Notes: a model not told the origin generated them from the sequence alone. A DNA stretch of 16,991 nucleotides from an uncultured Eggerthellaceae bacterium (GCA_949450265.1 CASTMW010000019.1:1-16991); one strand, 5' to 3'. Shown: positions 6,401 to 14,846, numbered from the stretch's first letter. Numbers and translations are program-made.

Positions 6401-7759
6401 CTATGCCTTCAACTTCGATCGTATCTCGATGACGCGGGCGATGTTCTTCGCCACTTCCACGTCCACATGCCAACTGTTCTTCTCATAGAGCACCTTGCCG
6501 TTGACCATGGTCATCATCACGTCGCTGGATGTGCAGGTGTTCACCAGCGCGCTGACCGGATTCTGGTCGAGCGACTGATGCGACGACGACAGGTCCACCG
6601 CGATGATGTCGGCCTGCTTGCCCACTTCCAGCGAACCGATGCGGTCGTCCTGCCGCAGCGCCCGCGCACCGCCGATGGTGGCCAGCTCCAGCACCTCTTG
6701 GCTGCTCAGGAAGCGGCGGGTGTCAGAGGCGCGGTGCAGCAAGAGCCCCATGCGCATCTCGGCTATCATGTCGGTGGATTCGGTAGCCGCTGGCGAATCG
6801 GTGCCAAGCCCCACGCGCAAGCCCGCCTTCATGAACTCCGACAGCGGCGCCACGCCCATGCCCAACTTGGCATTGCTGGACGGGCACGTGCATACGGCAA
6901 CGTCGAATTCGCGCAGCTTCTTGATGTCCTCATCGTTGACGTGCACCGCGTGGATGAGTAGCACGTTGTTGGAATCAAACGCGCCCCAATTCAGCGCATA
7001 GCGCACCGGCGTCACCCCGAAGGGCAGCCAAGGCGGAATCTCCACGTAGCCGCGTGCTTCTTCGGTCATGGTATCCACGGCGAACATGGACGAACCATAC
7101 ATCACGAAGTTGTATTCTTCGCGGCTGCCTGCCAGGCGCATAGCCACCGGCAGATTGTCGCGCTGGGCCACTTCGGTCACACGCTGGAACACCGACGGAT
7201 GGTTGGCATAGATGGCCGCTGGTGCGATGCCTATCTTGATCAGGTCGCTGCCGAACTCTTCGTTCCACTGTTCAATATCGCGCTGGGCGGAGTGCATGGC
7301 ATAGTCCACGCGCATCTTGTCCATGGCGCCCGTTTCGCGATAGATCACACCGCGCAGCCCCAGCGCCTTCGCAGCCCGGCCCGCCGCGCCGGTGGACGTG
7401 ATGTCCACCACGCAGGTGATGCCCGAGCTGAGCGCATCCAAGCCGCCTAGGATGGCAGAATCGTACCAATCAGACTGCTCCAGCTGCACGCTGTGGTCGA
7501 TGACCGACAGGATCCATTCCGCATAGGGCTTGTCGGCCACCACCCCACGCAGCACGCTCTTCTCAAGGCGCGTATGCAGATCCACCAGACCCGGCATGAT
7601 GGCCGCCATGCCGTAGTCGACCACTTCTTCGTTCGGATAGCGCAAGCGCAGGGCGTCAAGCTCCCCAATATCGGCGATGCGATCCTCCTTCACCAGCACC
7701 GCTCCGTTGAAGATAGGGTCGCTGGTGACCGGGAAGACGTATTTCGCTGCAACGATCAT
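6401..7759 (-). CDS. Amidohydrolase homologue (MtaD/SsnA-like) with altered metal site
   Basis: The 452-residue TIM-barrel amidohydrolase aligns along its whole length with MtaD/SsnA-type deaminases: PGLVDLHTRLEKSVLRG at 56-72, CPSSNAKLGMGVAP at 292-305, GTDSPA at 319-324, and a C-terminal GSLEVGKQADI segment. The expected HxH metal pair reads H62-T-R64. The expected His and Glu of the H-x-x-E motif are R208 and G211. H270 and D321 are retained. Active members hydrolyse or deaminate adenosine- and guanine-like substrates using Zn or Fe. This one may be inactive, use another chemistry, or act as a structural partner. It follows the lipoprotein gene by 18 nt and precedes the small membrane protein by 1 nt. 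The specific substrate cannot be assigned. Confidence 0.85.
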   Translation of the reverse strand: MIVAAKYVFPVTSDPIFNGAVLVKEDRIADIGELDALRLRYPNEEVVDYGMAAIMPGLVDLHTRLEKSVLRGVVADKPYAEWILSVIDHSVQLEQSDWYDSAILGGLDALSSGITCVVDITSTGAAGRAAKALGLRGVIYRETGAMDKMRVDYAMHSAQRDIEQWNEEFGSDLIKIGIAPAAIYANHPSVFQRVTEVAQRDNLPVAMRLAGSREEYNFVMYGSSMFAVDTMTEEARGYVEIPPWLPFGVTPVRYALNWGAFDSNNVLLIHAVHVNDEDIKKLREFDVAVCTCPSSNAKLGMGVAPLSEFMKAGLRVGLGTDSPAATESTDMIAEMRMGLLLHRASDTRRFLSSQEVLELATIGGARALRQDDRIGSLEVGKQADIIAVDLSSSHQSLDQNPVSALVNTCTSSDVMMTMVNGKVLYEKNSWHVDVEVAKNIARVIEIRSKLKA

Positions 7760-7777
7760 GGCTGTTCAGGTCCGACG

Positions 7778-8869
7778 CTACTCGACCACAGCGGTCGCAT
7801 CCGCCGCGTCATCAGAAGCGATCTCGTCATCTGCCGGCAGCGTCACCTCGATGAAATAGGTCAAGCCGTCAGGGGCATCGTTGACCACCACCGTAGCGTC
7901 ATCGAGATATTTGCTCATGAACTCCTGATAGGCCTTGGTCTTGTTGTCGTCGGTGATCTGCGAACGCACATACGAAACGATGGTGGCAGGGATACCCTCC
8001 AGCGAATCCAGCTGCGCCAGGCTCTCGTCGGTCTGCTTGATGAAGGCCAGCACCTCTTCATCGGTGGCATCGTAGATCTCGGCGCCCATGGCCTCCTTCA
8101 TCTTAGCAACGCCCGCATCGATCAGATCGACCAGCTCTTGCGCGCTCTTCAGATTGTCCTGAGCCTTGGTCTGCGCGGCATCTATCTTGGCCTGGAGTTC
8201 ATCCTTCTGTTCCTGGCTGGCATCTTCCGGCAGCGCCTGCTGCTCTTCCTGCAGCGCCGTCAGCTCGTCAGAGGTGGCAGCCGAGGACAGCATCTGCGAC
8301 GTTATCTGGCTGATCAGCCCTTCCAGTTCGTTGCTGCCGGTGGCCAGGTAGTACAGCTTGCGGTTCAGCAGGCTGATGCGCTGCGTCTCGCGCACATCAT
8401 ATTCGGTCTGGCCGGTCTGCTTCAGATAGATGCGCCACGAAGATTCGTTGCCGTACTGCTCTTTCAGGTCGGCAACGGACTTGTCAACCTCTTCGTCGGT
8501 CACTTCGATGCCGTTGGCAGCCGCGGCCTGGCGGATCTCTTCGTTGCTCACATACTGGTCGATGATCTGGTTGCGCAGCTCTTCTGGCGTGGTCTGCATC
8601 TGCTCCAGATACGTCTTCCATGACTCGTCGTCGGCCATGCCGAACGCTTCGCGACGAGAATCCACGTACGCGGTGACTGCCTTCTCACCCAGCTCAACGC
8701 CGTTCACCGTGGCAGCAACGCCCTCGGAAGTGTCGTAGACGTCATAGACAGCCCGTACGGTGTCGCTTGGTTCTTCGATCTGAGCTTCCTGCTGCTGACA
8801 ACCGCTCAGCGCGAATACGGACAGCGACGCGGCCAATGCGGCGCAAAGGACGAGTTTAGTCTTCTTCAT
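7778..8869 (-). CDS. SurA N-terminal-like lipoprotein chaperone
   Basis: The 363-residue protein has a lipoprotein signal: Lys-rich start, hydrophobic stretch, and lipobox LSGC with Cys24. It should be anchored outside the cell membrane. Residues about 50-170 (VNGVELGEKAVTAYVDSRR..., then TPEELRNQIIDQYV and NGIEVTDEEVDKSVADLKEQYG) match the SurA/PrsA/trigger-factor-type chaperone fold. No parvulin (PpiC) catalytic domain can be seen after it. Instead there is a Gln/Glu/Ala-rich helical region (about 190-260), and the protein ends in a short acidic tail. It probably assists folding of exported proteins, which suits its place at the head of the tat operon. AGGAG precedes the ATG by nine bases and a TATAAT lies upstream. 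Confidence 0.85.
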   Translation of the reverse strand: MKKTKLVLCAALAASLSVFALSGCQQQEAQIEEPSDTVRAVYDVYDTSEGVAATVNGVELGEKAVTAYVDSRREAFGMADDESWKTYLEQMQTTPEELRNQIIDQYVSNEEIRQAAAANGIEVTDEEVDKSVADLKEQYGNESSWRIYLKQTGQTEYDVRETQRISLLNRKLYYLATGSNELEGLISQITSQMLSSAATSDELTALQEEQQALPEDASQEQKDELQAKIDAAQTKAQDNLKSAQELVDLIDAGVAKMKEAMGAEIYDATDEEVLAFIKQTDESLAQLDSLEGIPATIVSYVRSQITDDNKTKAYQEFMSKYLDDATVVVNDAPDGLTYFIEVTLPADDEIASDDAADATAVVE

Positions 8870-8930
8870 CCGGTAGGTCTCCTATCAAACATCGCCGAAG
8901 TGAGCGATCCTTGCGAATGCACATCCTCTT

Positions 8931-8936
8931 ATTATA
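8931..8936 (-). promoter_or_regulatory. Candidate -10 element (TATAAT) for the lipoprotein-tat-hyp operon
   Basis: An exact TATAAT on the minus strand, about 62 bases upstream of the lipoprotein start. It gives a leader of roughly 55 nt. No convincing -35 element is present at standard spacing, since the upstream DNA is G+C rich (GCGGGCCCGC at 8952-8961). It is the only candidate promoter seen ahead of the nine-gene run. Confidence 0.5.
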
Positions 8937-9050
8937 CATGCAGCGAAACGGGCGGGCCCGCTGAACAGCAGAACTACACGCCAGACGAGCAACGCTCGCG
9001 GCAGCCCACACGATCCTATGGTCTTCCTGTTAGAAGGGGTTGCTTTCAGG

Positions 9051-9089
9051 CCGCGTGCGTTGACGCGGAAGCCGCGCGCCCAGTACCAT
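9051..9089 (+). promoter_or_regulatory. Candidate promoter with overlapping palindrome
   Basis: TTGACG (9060-9065), an 18-base spacer and TACCAT (9084-9089) form a plausible sigma-70-type promoter about 32 bases before the GTG at 9122. A palindrome, CCGCGT (9051-9056) with ACGCGG (9063-9068), overlaps the -35 hexamer and could be an operator. The downstream protein has an antitoxin-like N-terminus, which would fit autoregulation, but this is inference. Confidence 0.4.
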
Positions 9090-9121
9090 GCAAGCATACC
9101 GATAAGAACGAAGGAGCGCAC

Positions 9122-10027
9122 GTGGCCGATCGATTCGAAGTAGCCGAATTGGAAGATGTGGCAGAACTGCTGGAGCTGGTGGAAGAGGGTACCGGCAAAG
9201 TGGTCGTGACCATGGGCGGATCGGACCGTTTCGTGGTGATGTCTGCCGAGAGGTACCGCGCGCTCTCCGATGGGTACAACAAGGAACGCCAGCGCGCGCA
9301 AGAGGCCACCGAGGCCCTGGAAGAGGCACAAGCCATCATAACCCGCATGAAGGAGAGTACAGCTGCCGCCAACCGCGAGGCCACGGCCATATCCGACGCC
9401 CGGGCCGCTAGCGATGCCGCTGCTACCCCACGCACAACCGCCCCGATCCGGGCTCTCTCCTCCGATGCGGGCAAACCCTATCGCGTGGCCGACCTTCCCT
9501 ACACCCCTATCGACTCCGACGACTACCAGCGCAGCTCCTACCAAGATGCTATCACCGACCGCATGCGCCGCGTCATCGACGCCGAAGCGCCCATCGAGAA
9601 GCAGCGCCTCTTCAACACGGTGCGCGCCAGCTTCGGCATCAAGCGCAGCGGACGCGACATCCAGGCGCATAACGACTGGCTGTTCGGGCGCAACATCAAC
9701 GCGAAGCAGACCGAGTTCAACGATGCCACGTTCGTGTGGCGCAACGACCAGGACCCCACCACCTTCGACACCTTCCGCATTGCCGATGGCGAATCGGGAC
9801 GCCAGATCACCGAGATCTGCTATCAGGAATTGAAGGCGGCCATCGTGTGTGCGCTCAACCGTTCCGAACGGCTATCGCGCGATGAGCTCATCGAAGCCAC
9901 CATGCGCCTTCTGGGCTACAAGCGCAAGACCACGCGCGTCCGCGACGTTCTAGGGGCTGCCATCCAACAGGCCTCCGACGAAGGCTGCATCCGCATCTTC
10001 ACCGACGGGACGTTCAGGGTCGCCTAG
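9122..10027 (+). CDS. Phd/YefM-like segment fused to DUF3320-like region
   Basis: A 301-residue protein and the only plus-strand gene here. GTG at 9122 is chosen because GAAGGAG lies six bases upstream. Residues 1-48 (KVVVTMGGSDRFVVMSAERYRAL at 26-48) resemble the Phd/YefM antitoxin fold. A charged coiled coil (50-90) and an Ala-rich linker follow. Residues about 145-300 resemble the DUF3320 region usually found at the end of large DUF4011-type helicase proteins. Two similar helical units are visible (FGIKRSGRDIQAHNDWLF at 171-188 and LLGYKRKTTRVRDVLGAAI at 263-281), with FVWRNDQDP (204-212) between them. No helicase, nuclease or toxin gene is adjacent. It may be a DNA-binding regulator. Its 3' end overlaps ubiE by 14 bp, tail to tail. 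Confidence 0.8.
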   Translation: MADRFEVAELEDVAELLELVEEGTGKVVVTMGGSDRFVVMSAERYRALSDGYNKERQRAQEATEALEEAQAIITRMKESTAAANREATAISDARAASDAAATPRTTAPIRALSSDAGKPYRVADLPYTPIDSDDYQRSSYQDAITDRMRRVIDAEAPIEKQRLFNTVRASFGIKRSGRDIQAHNDWLFGRNINAKQTEFNDATFVWRNDQDPTTFDTFRIADGESGRQITEICYQELKAAIVCALNRSERLSRDELIEATMRLLGYKRKTTRVRDVLGAAIQQASDEGCIRIFTDGTFRVA

Positions 10028-10757
10028 CTCGATGGATGGCGGCCACGCCACCCGTACAATCGCGCCATTCCACATCCACGAACCCCGCATTGCGCATCAA
10101 AGCCGCCAGACCGGCCTGATCGGGGAACGCGCGGATGGAATCTCCCAGGTACACGAACCCTTCCCGATCGCCCGCTATCAGGCCGCCCCAGAACGGGATC
10201 ATATGCTTCAAGTAGAAGCCGTACAGCGCGCGCCACGCAGGGTTTGACGGCGTAGAGAAATCCAAGCAGACCAGATGGCCGCCCGGCTTCAGAACGCGCG
10301 CCATCTCCGCCAGCGCACGCGGCCGATCGGGCATGTTGCGGATGCCGTAGGCGACCGTGACCACGTCGAAGGCCCCATCCTCAAAGGGAAGCTCGTGGGC
10401 ATCCGCCACTTGGAACTGCACGGGCACACCATCGGCGCGGCCCTCGTCATAGTGGGCGCGCGCCACCTCCAGCATCTCGGGCACCAGATCGCTGCATACG
10501 ATAGAGCGCGGCCGCTTCGCCCGCGCCATGGTGAACGTGACGTCCCCCGTGCCGCCCGCCACATCAAGCACGCAGCTCTCGGGCCCGATAGGGGCCATCT
10601 GCGCCATGGTGCGCAGCCACAGCTTGTACGCGCCGAAGCTGCTCACCGCATTGAAGCGCTCGTAGCGCGAAGCGATGTTCGAGAAGATGTCCTTGACGCG
10701 TTCGCTGGATATTTCAGGAGGCGCTGCTTCGCCCGTGGCCGTATCGATGGTCGTCAT
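10014..10757 (-). CDS. ubiE: Demethylmenaquinone methyltransferase
   Basis: SAM-dependent methyltransferase (247 residues) that makes menaquinone from demethylmenaquinone; also called MenG. The N-terminal VKDIFSNIASRYERFNAVSSFG (about 21-42) is the UbiE signature. SAM motif I is VLDVAGGTGDVT (about 63-74), and later come YGIRNMPDRPRALAEMARVLKPGG and FPDQAGLAALMRNAGF. Menaquinone alone is expected in an anaerobic actinobacterium, so the menG role is more likely than ubiquinone synthesis. Its ATG overlaps the antiporter stop (ATGA), indicating coupling. The 3' end overlaps the convergent plus-strand gene by 14 bp. No intrinsic terminator is visible there. Confidence 0.95.
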   Translation of the reverse strand: MTTIDTATGEAAPPEISSERVKDIFSNIASRYERFNAVSSFGAYKLWLRTMAQMAPIGPESCVLDVAGGTGDVTFTMARAKRPRSIVCSDLVPEMLEVARAHYDEGRADGVPVQFQVADAHELPFEDGAFDVVTVAYGIRNMPDRPRALAEMARVLKPGGHLVCLDFSTPSNPAWRALYGFYLKHMIPFWGGLIAGDREGFVYLGDSIRAFPDQAGLAALMRNAGFVDVEWRDCTGGVAAIHRARRP

Positions 10758-12799
10758 AGCGTATCGTCCAAATCCATCATCATCAGTGAAACGTTGTCGC
10801 GCATGGTGCGTGCCTCCTGACGATTGATGCGCTCTTGCTCGTACATCTTCTGGATCTGCTCCAGCTCCATGTAATAAGCCATGCGCCGTATATCCTCGGA
10901 TTCATCCGCTATCTTGATAGAGGTCGTCACGCTGGTGCGACTGCTGGTCAGCGCGGAAATGCTAGCCTCATACTCCATGATCAGCTTGCTGGCGTTCTCA
11001 GCGGGCACGTTGCCCTCAGCCATCTCGGCGCGCAAGATGCCCACCACATAGCGGGCGGTGTCCTCTTGCAGCCGCCGCATCTCTTCGCTCAGATCGCTCA
11101 GCTGCGAATCGGGAAGCTGTCGCACGATGGCCAGACGAGTGCGCACCAGCAAGATACGCACGTGGCTTGCCAGTCGACGCATGTTGAAGCGACGCCCCGA
11201 CCACCGATGCTCGGTCAGACGCTCCATGCGCTCAAGACGTCCTAGGAACTCATAACCAACGTCATGGTCCACGATCCCCTGCTCGATCATGGTCATGGTG
11301 CGCTCCTGCTCCCATGTCAGCGCCTGCAAGCGCAGCTCGGTCAGGGGTCCTTCATCCTCGTCAATCATGTCCTTGGCGCTGGCCAGACGGTCCTGGTATG
11401 ACCGGATCACCATGCGCGTCGATCGGCGGTTCGTGCGCGTCTGCTGCGCCGTCAATTCTTCGATCACATTGCGCAGAACATCGGAGAGCACCTCGAAGTA
11501 GTTTTGACGCGCGTCTATCTCGCATTGTTTACGCTCGCGCTTGGGTGCCACCAGCGGAACCACGAACGTGGCCAGCAGCAACGTTATCAAGATGACGCCG
11601 CATCCGATGAAGATGATCAGATTGCGTTCAGGGAAGCGCTGACCAGTAGCCATGAAGATGGGGATAGTGAACAGGATGGACAGAGTGATGGTGCCCTTCG
11701 CACCGCATAGCGTGATGATCAACGCCTCCCGGACGCTCTGAGCGCCGAAAGGCTTCTTCTCGCCGTTGCGCCCGGGATGCGCCGTATGCCACCGCTCCAT
11801 GCATAAGCACCACACGAAACGCACGCCTAGCAAGATAGCCGTAATAAGAAAGATGTACCCGATCAAGGCCGCATTGCTGACCGTTTGGTCCGACCACGCA
11901 TAGCGCATGCTGGCAGGCAGCTGCGTGCCCAGCAAGATGAACACAATGCCGTTCAGCGCGAACGAGAGCACGTCCCACACGTTGTTGGAAACGATGTTCA
12001 TACGCGCGATGGAAGGGCTGGAACTGCGCGGGGACACCACATTCAGAAGGCCCGCCACCACCACCGCGATGATGCCCGACACGTGGATCGCCTGCGCCAG
12101 TAGATACACGATGAACGGCACGCACAGCTCATAGAGCACGTGGAACGTGGCGTTCTCCACTCCCAGATCGCGGATCTTGCGCAGCATCCGATTGAAGGCG
12201 AACCCCAAGATGCCGCCCGCAAGCAGGCCGCCGAAGAACTCGATGAGGAAATCGAAGCCCGCTTCAGCCACATCGAAGGTGCCGGTGATGGCGGCCCCCA
12301 ACGCGAACTGGAACATCACGATGCCCGACGCATCGTTCAAGAGCAGCTCGCCGCGCAGGATGCTCCATTGGCGCTCGGGGATGGATATCTGCTTCGACAG
12401 CGAGGTGACCGCTACCGCATCAGTGGGCCCCAGCGCCGCACCCAGCGCCAACGCCGCCGCCACCGATATGGCAGGTACCAAGCTATGCAGCGCGATGCCG
12501 ATGATGACCGCCGTGACCACCACCAACCCGATGGCCAAGGCCAAAATGGGCCCTTTGTTCACCCAGAGCGCCAGCCTGTCAGCGTTCTTCGCCTCTATAT
12601 AGAGCAATGGTGCGATGAACAGCACTAGGAACAGGTCGGGTTCCAGCTCTACCGTGATGGTAGAGCTGGCGAAGATGGCGATCACGATTCCCAGCCCGAT
12701 CTGGATCAGCGGCAGACTGACCTTCGGCACGATCTGATCGATGACGGCGGACAGCAGAACGCCCAGCGTCAGGAACAGCACGAGCGTGAGCGTCTCCAC
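10754..12799 (-). CDS. CPA1-family Na+/H+ antiporter with long cytoplasmic tail
   Basis: The protein has 681 residues. The first 420 form about 12 hydrophobic helices carrying the family motifs GPTDAVAVTSL (124-134, with T126-D127) and ELLLNDASG (151-159, with N155-D156). SGIIAVVVAGL and GAKGTITLSI come later. These antiporters exchange Na+ (or K+) for H+ across the cell membrane. The last 260 residues are charged, Arg-rich and helical, probably a regulatory cytoplasmic domain; I see no cyclic-nucleotide or RCK domain in it. The GTG start has a near-perfect GAAGGAGG six bases upstream. It sits 26 nt after the NYN gene and overlaps ubiE by 4 nt. Which ion it carries is not visible. Confidence 0.93.
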   Translation of the reverse strand: METLTLVLFLTLGVLLSAVIDQIVPKVSLPLIQIGLGIVIAIFASSTITVELEPDLFLVLFIAPLLYIEAKNADRLALWVNKGPILALAIGLVVVTAVIIGIALHSLVPAISVAAALALGAALGPTDAVAVTSLSKQISIPERQWSILRGELLLNDASGIVMFQFALGAAITGTFDVAEAGFDFLIEFFGGLLAGGILGFAFNRMLRKIRDLGVENATFHVLYELCVPFIVYLLAQAIHVSGIIAVVVAGLLNVVSPRSSSPSIARMNIVSNNVWDVLSFALNGIVFILLGTQLPASMRYAWSDQTVSNAALIGYIFLITAILLGVRFVWCLCMERWHTAHPGRNGEKKPFGAQSVREALIITLCGAKGTITLSILFTIPIFMATGQRFPERNLIIFIGCGVILITLLLATFVVPLVAPKRERKQCEIDARQNYFEVLSDVLRNVIEELTAQQTRTNRRSTRMVIRSYQDRLASAKDMIDEDEGPLTELRLQALTWEQERTMTMIEQGIVDHDVGYEFLGRLERMERLTEHRWSGRRFNMRRLASHVRILLVRTRLAIVRQLPDSQLSDLSEEMRRLQEDTARYVVGILRAEMAEGNVPAENASKLIMEYEASISALTSSRTSVTTSIKIADESEDIRRMAYYMELEQIQKMYEQERINRQEARTMRDNVSLMMMDLDDTL

Positions 12800-12825
12800 G
12801 TGATGCCTCCTTCGACCTTGGCGCG

Positions 12826-14007
12826 CTACTGAGCCAAACGAACGTTGGTCTGGCGGCCTTCCTTGGTTATCTCGAAATCGCCGATGCTGGCAACGTACTG
12901 GCGCATCTGCGCGAAGCCCAGATCGCGCACCTTGAAGTCCTTGAAGCGGTCGCGAACGGCGTTGCTGAGCTGCTGCAAGGGCAGCCCATCGGCGCCAGCG
13001 TCGCGCACCAGCGCATAGATGTAGCTTTGCGGCGTGTCGCCCGCATGCGCACGGCCCGCCCGTTGCTTGGCCTTCGGACGATCAGCCCCAGCGGTCGGCT
13101 TGTCCTCCTTGAGAGCCTCCGGTCCAGCACTGGGTGTCTCGCCCTCTTCCTGCGCGGCACCCGTTGCATCTGGGCGGTTCTCGGCAGTCTCATCCGATGC
13201 CACGGATACCTTTCGGCTCCGACGCCGCCTGCTGCGCTTGCGCGTTGTCTCACCCGGCGCCTCTGCGCCCTCTTCGCCATCCTTCGATACCTCCGGCGGC
13301 TCGGTGCCCTCCACCAGCTCCACCGTCACGTTGCTGTGGTCTTTCGTGATCTTCACGCGGTCAAACTCGTCCAGCAGCTTACTCAGCAGATTGGTGCCGT
13401 AGTTGCGCACGTCGAAATCGGGGTAACGCTTGAGCATACGGCTTCCCACTTCGCCCAAACCCGTAGCCTTGCCGTTGTTGAGGTTCTCGGTGATGATGTC
13501 CACCACCGCCTGCTCCACGTCCTGCTTGTGCATGGCGCCACCGTTCTTCGCGCGATTGCCCGCCAAAAGCTCCAAGTTAGTGAACACGTCGCAGGCACGT
13601 CGGAACGGTACCGGAGTCTTCTTCTCTCCCATGCCAATCACATACATGCCGCTCTCGCGCAGGCGGCTGGCCAAGCGCGTAAAGTCCGAATCACTGGAAA
13701 CGATGCAGAACCCGTCCAGGTTACCCCCGTAGAGCAGATCCATCGCGTCGATGATCATGGCCGAATCGGTGGCGTTCTTGCCTTGCGTGTAGCCGAACTG
13801 CTGGATGGGTGTCAGCGAGTTCTCCAGCAACGCATCCTTCCATTTGGAATGCAAGGTCAGTGTCCAGTCGCCGTAGATGCGCTTGACCGTTACCGTGCCG
13901 TACTTCGACAGCTCGTCCAGGATGGATTTTAAATAGCGCGCCGATACGTTATCGGCGTCGATCAGCAATGCGAAGCGACTGTCGTCGCTCGATGGCTTTC
14001 GTTCCAT
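12826..14007 (-). CDS. NYN-domain nuclease with two OST-HTH/LOTUS domains
   Basis: A 393-residue LabA/DUF88-type protein. The NYN (PIN-like) domain covers about 10-150, with acidic residues placed for metal binding: LIDADN (15-20), D81 in NATDSAMIIDAMD, and SSDSDF (104-109). An OST-HTH/LOTUS-like domain at about 160-232 (GLGEVGSRMLKRYPDF) follows. A disordered linker (about 235-320) contains the basic run KRSRRRRSRK. A second OST-HTH-like domain fills 326-393 (LPLQQLSNAVRDRFKDFKVRDLGFAQM). The architecture suggests an RNA-binding ribonuclease, though the target is unknown. The ATG has AAGGAG five bases upstream. It is the first gene of the NYN-antiporter-ubiE unit, which starts just after the rplA terminator. 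Confidence 0.92.
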   Translation of the reverse strand: MERKPSSDDSRFALLIDADNVSARYLKSILDELSKYGTVTVKRIYGDWTLTLHSKWKDALLENSLTPIQQFGYTQGKNATDSAMIIDAMDLLYGGNLDGFCIVSSDSDFTRLASRLRESGMYVIGMGEKKTPVPFRRACDVFTNLELLAGNRAKNGGAMHKQDVEQAVVDIITENLNNGKATGLGEVGSRMLKRYPDFDVRNYGTNLLSKLLDEFDRVKITKDHSNVTVELVEGTEPPEVSKDGEEGAEAPGETTRKRSRRRRSRKVSVASDETAENRPDATGAAQEEGETPSAGPEALKEDKPTAGADRPKAKQRAGRAHAGDTPQSYIYALVRDAGADGLPLQQLSNAVRDRFKDFKVRDLGFAQMRQYVASIGDFEITKEGRQTNVRLAQ

Positions 14008-14056
14008 GCAGGCTCCTTGTGCGTTTCTTGGTGCGTAATACCCTATCCCATGATAG

Positions 14057-14081
14057 CAAAAGGCCGCCTGGTAGGCGGCCT
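14057..14081 (-). terminator. Rho-independent terminator of the ribosomal operon
   Basis: AGGCCGCCT at 14061-14069 pairs perfectly with AGGCGGCCT at 14073-14081 around a three-base loop. On the minus strand the hairpin is followed by TTTT (14057-14060 side). It starts about 30 bases after the rplA stop codon. It separates rplK-rplA from the NYN gene. Confidence 0.9.
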
Positions 14082-14110
14082 AGTGTCACACGGGTGGTGC
14101 GGCGCGTCGC

Positions 14111-14821
14111 TTACTCAGCGGCTTCATTGTAGCCGCGCTGCACGGCAGCATCCACGCGCACGGACGGGCTCATGGTGGAGGACACGGCGATGCTCTTCAC
14201 GTACTTGCCCTTCGCGGAAGCCGGCTTCATGCGCAGGATCTCGTCGTAAACGGCGCCATAGTTCTCCGCCAGCGCCTCCGGCGTGAAGCTAGCCTTGCCC
14301 AGCACGACGTGCGCGATGCCGAAACGGTCGGCGCGATATTCCACACGGCCGCCCTTCAGCTCGTTGATAGCCTTCGCCACATCCACCGTCACGGTGCCCA
14401 GCTTCGGGTTTGGCATGAGGCCGCGCGGGCCCAGCACCTTGCCCAGCTTGCCAACCTTGCCCATCTGATCGGGCGTGGCAACGGCAGCGTCGAAGTTGAA
14501 CTCGCCGCGGTTGATCTGCTCGGTGAGCTCGTCGGTGCCCACGATGTCGGCCCCGGCCTCTTCAGCAGCCTTCGCGGCATCGCCCTCGGCGAACACAGCC
14601 ACGCGCACGGTCTTGCCAGAGCCATTGGGCAGGCTGACGGTGCCCCTAAGCTGCTGGTCGGCCTGGCGCGTGTCGATGCCCAGACGGAAGTCAACGGTGA
14701 CAGTCTCGTCGAAGTTGGCGTTGCTGATCTCCTTGATGACCTTCATGGCCTCCAGCGGCGATACTTCCCCTTCGGGAACCTTCGCCACATCAGCTACGTA
14801 CTTCTTGCTCTTCTTAGCCAT
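14111..14821 (-). CDS. rplA: 50S ribosomal protein L1
   Basis: At 236 residues this is normal L1 length. L1 forms the mobile stalk at the E site of the large subunit and represses its own operon in many bacteria. The signatures TRQADQQLRGTVSLPNGSGK, GKVGKLGKVLGPRGLMPNPKLGTVT and GRVEYRADRFGI are all present. GAAGGAG lies seven to eight bases before the ATG. It is the last gene of the block, followed at once by the terminator; rplJ and rplL are not adjacent here. Confidence 0.98.
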   Translation of the reverse strand: MAKKSKKYVADVAKVPEGEVSPLEAMKVIKEISNANFDETVTVDFRLGIDTRQADQQLRGTVSLPNGSGKTVRVAVFAEGDAAKAAEEAGADIVGTDELTEQINRGEFNFDAAVATPDQMGKVGKLGKVLGPRGLMPNPKLGTVTVDVAKAINELKGGRVEYRADRFGIAHVVLGKASFTPEALAENYGAVYDEILRMKPASAKGKYVKSIAVSSTMSPSVRVDAAVQRGYNEAAE

Positions 14822-14846
14822 TCTGCTTCTCCTTCGTGGTCGTCAC

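Noticed and set aside
8900..9121. Longer N-terminus for the plus-strand gene starting at 8900
   Set aside because: The added 74 residues are Cys/Arg-rich without family character and cover the likely promoter. The GTG at 9122 has the good ribosome-binding site.
8885..9670. 261-codon minus-strand reading frame opposite the DUF3320-like gene
   Set aside because: It would fill the divergent promoter region, has no ribosome-binding site that fits, and lies opposite a gene with strong GAAGGAG and recognisable domains.
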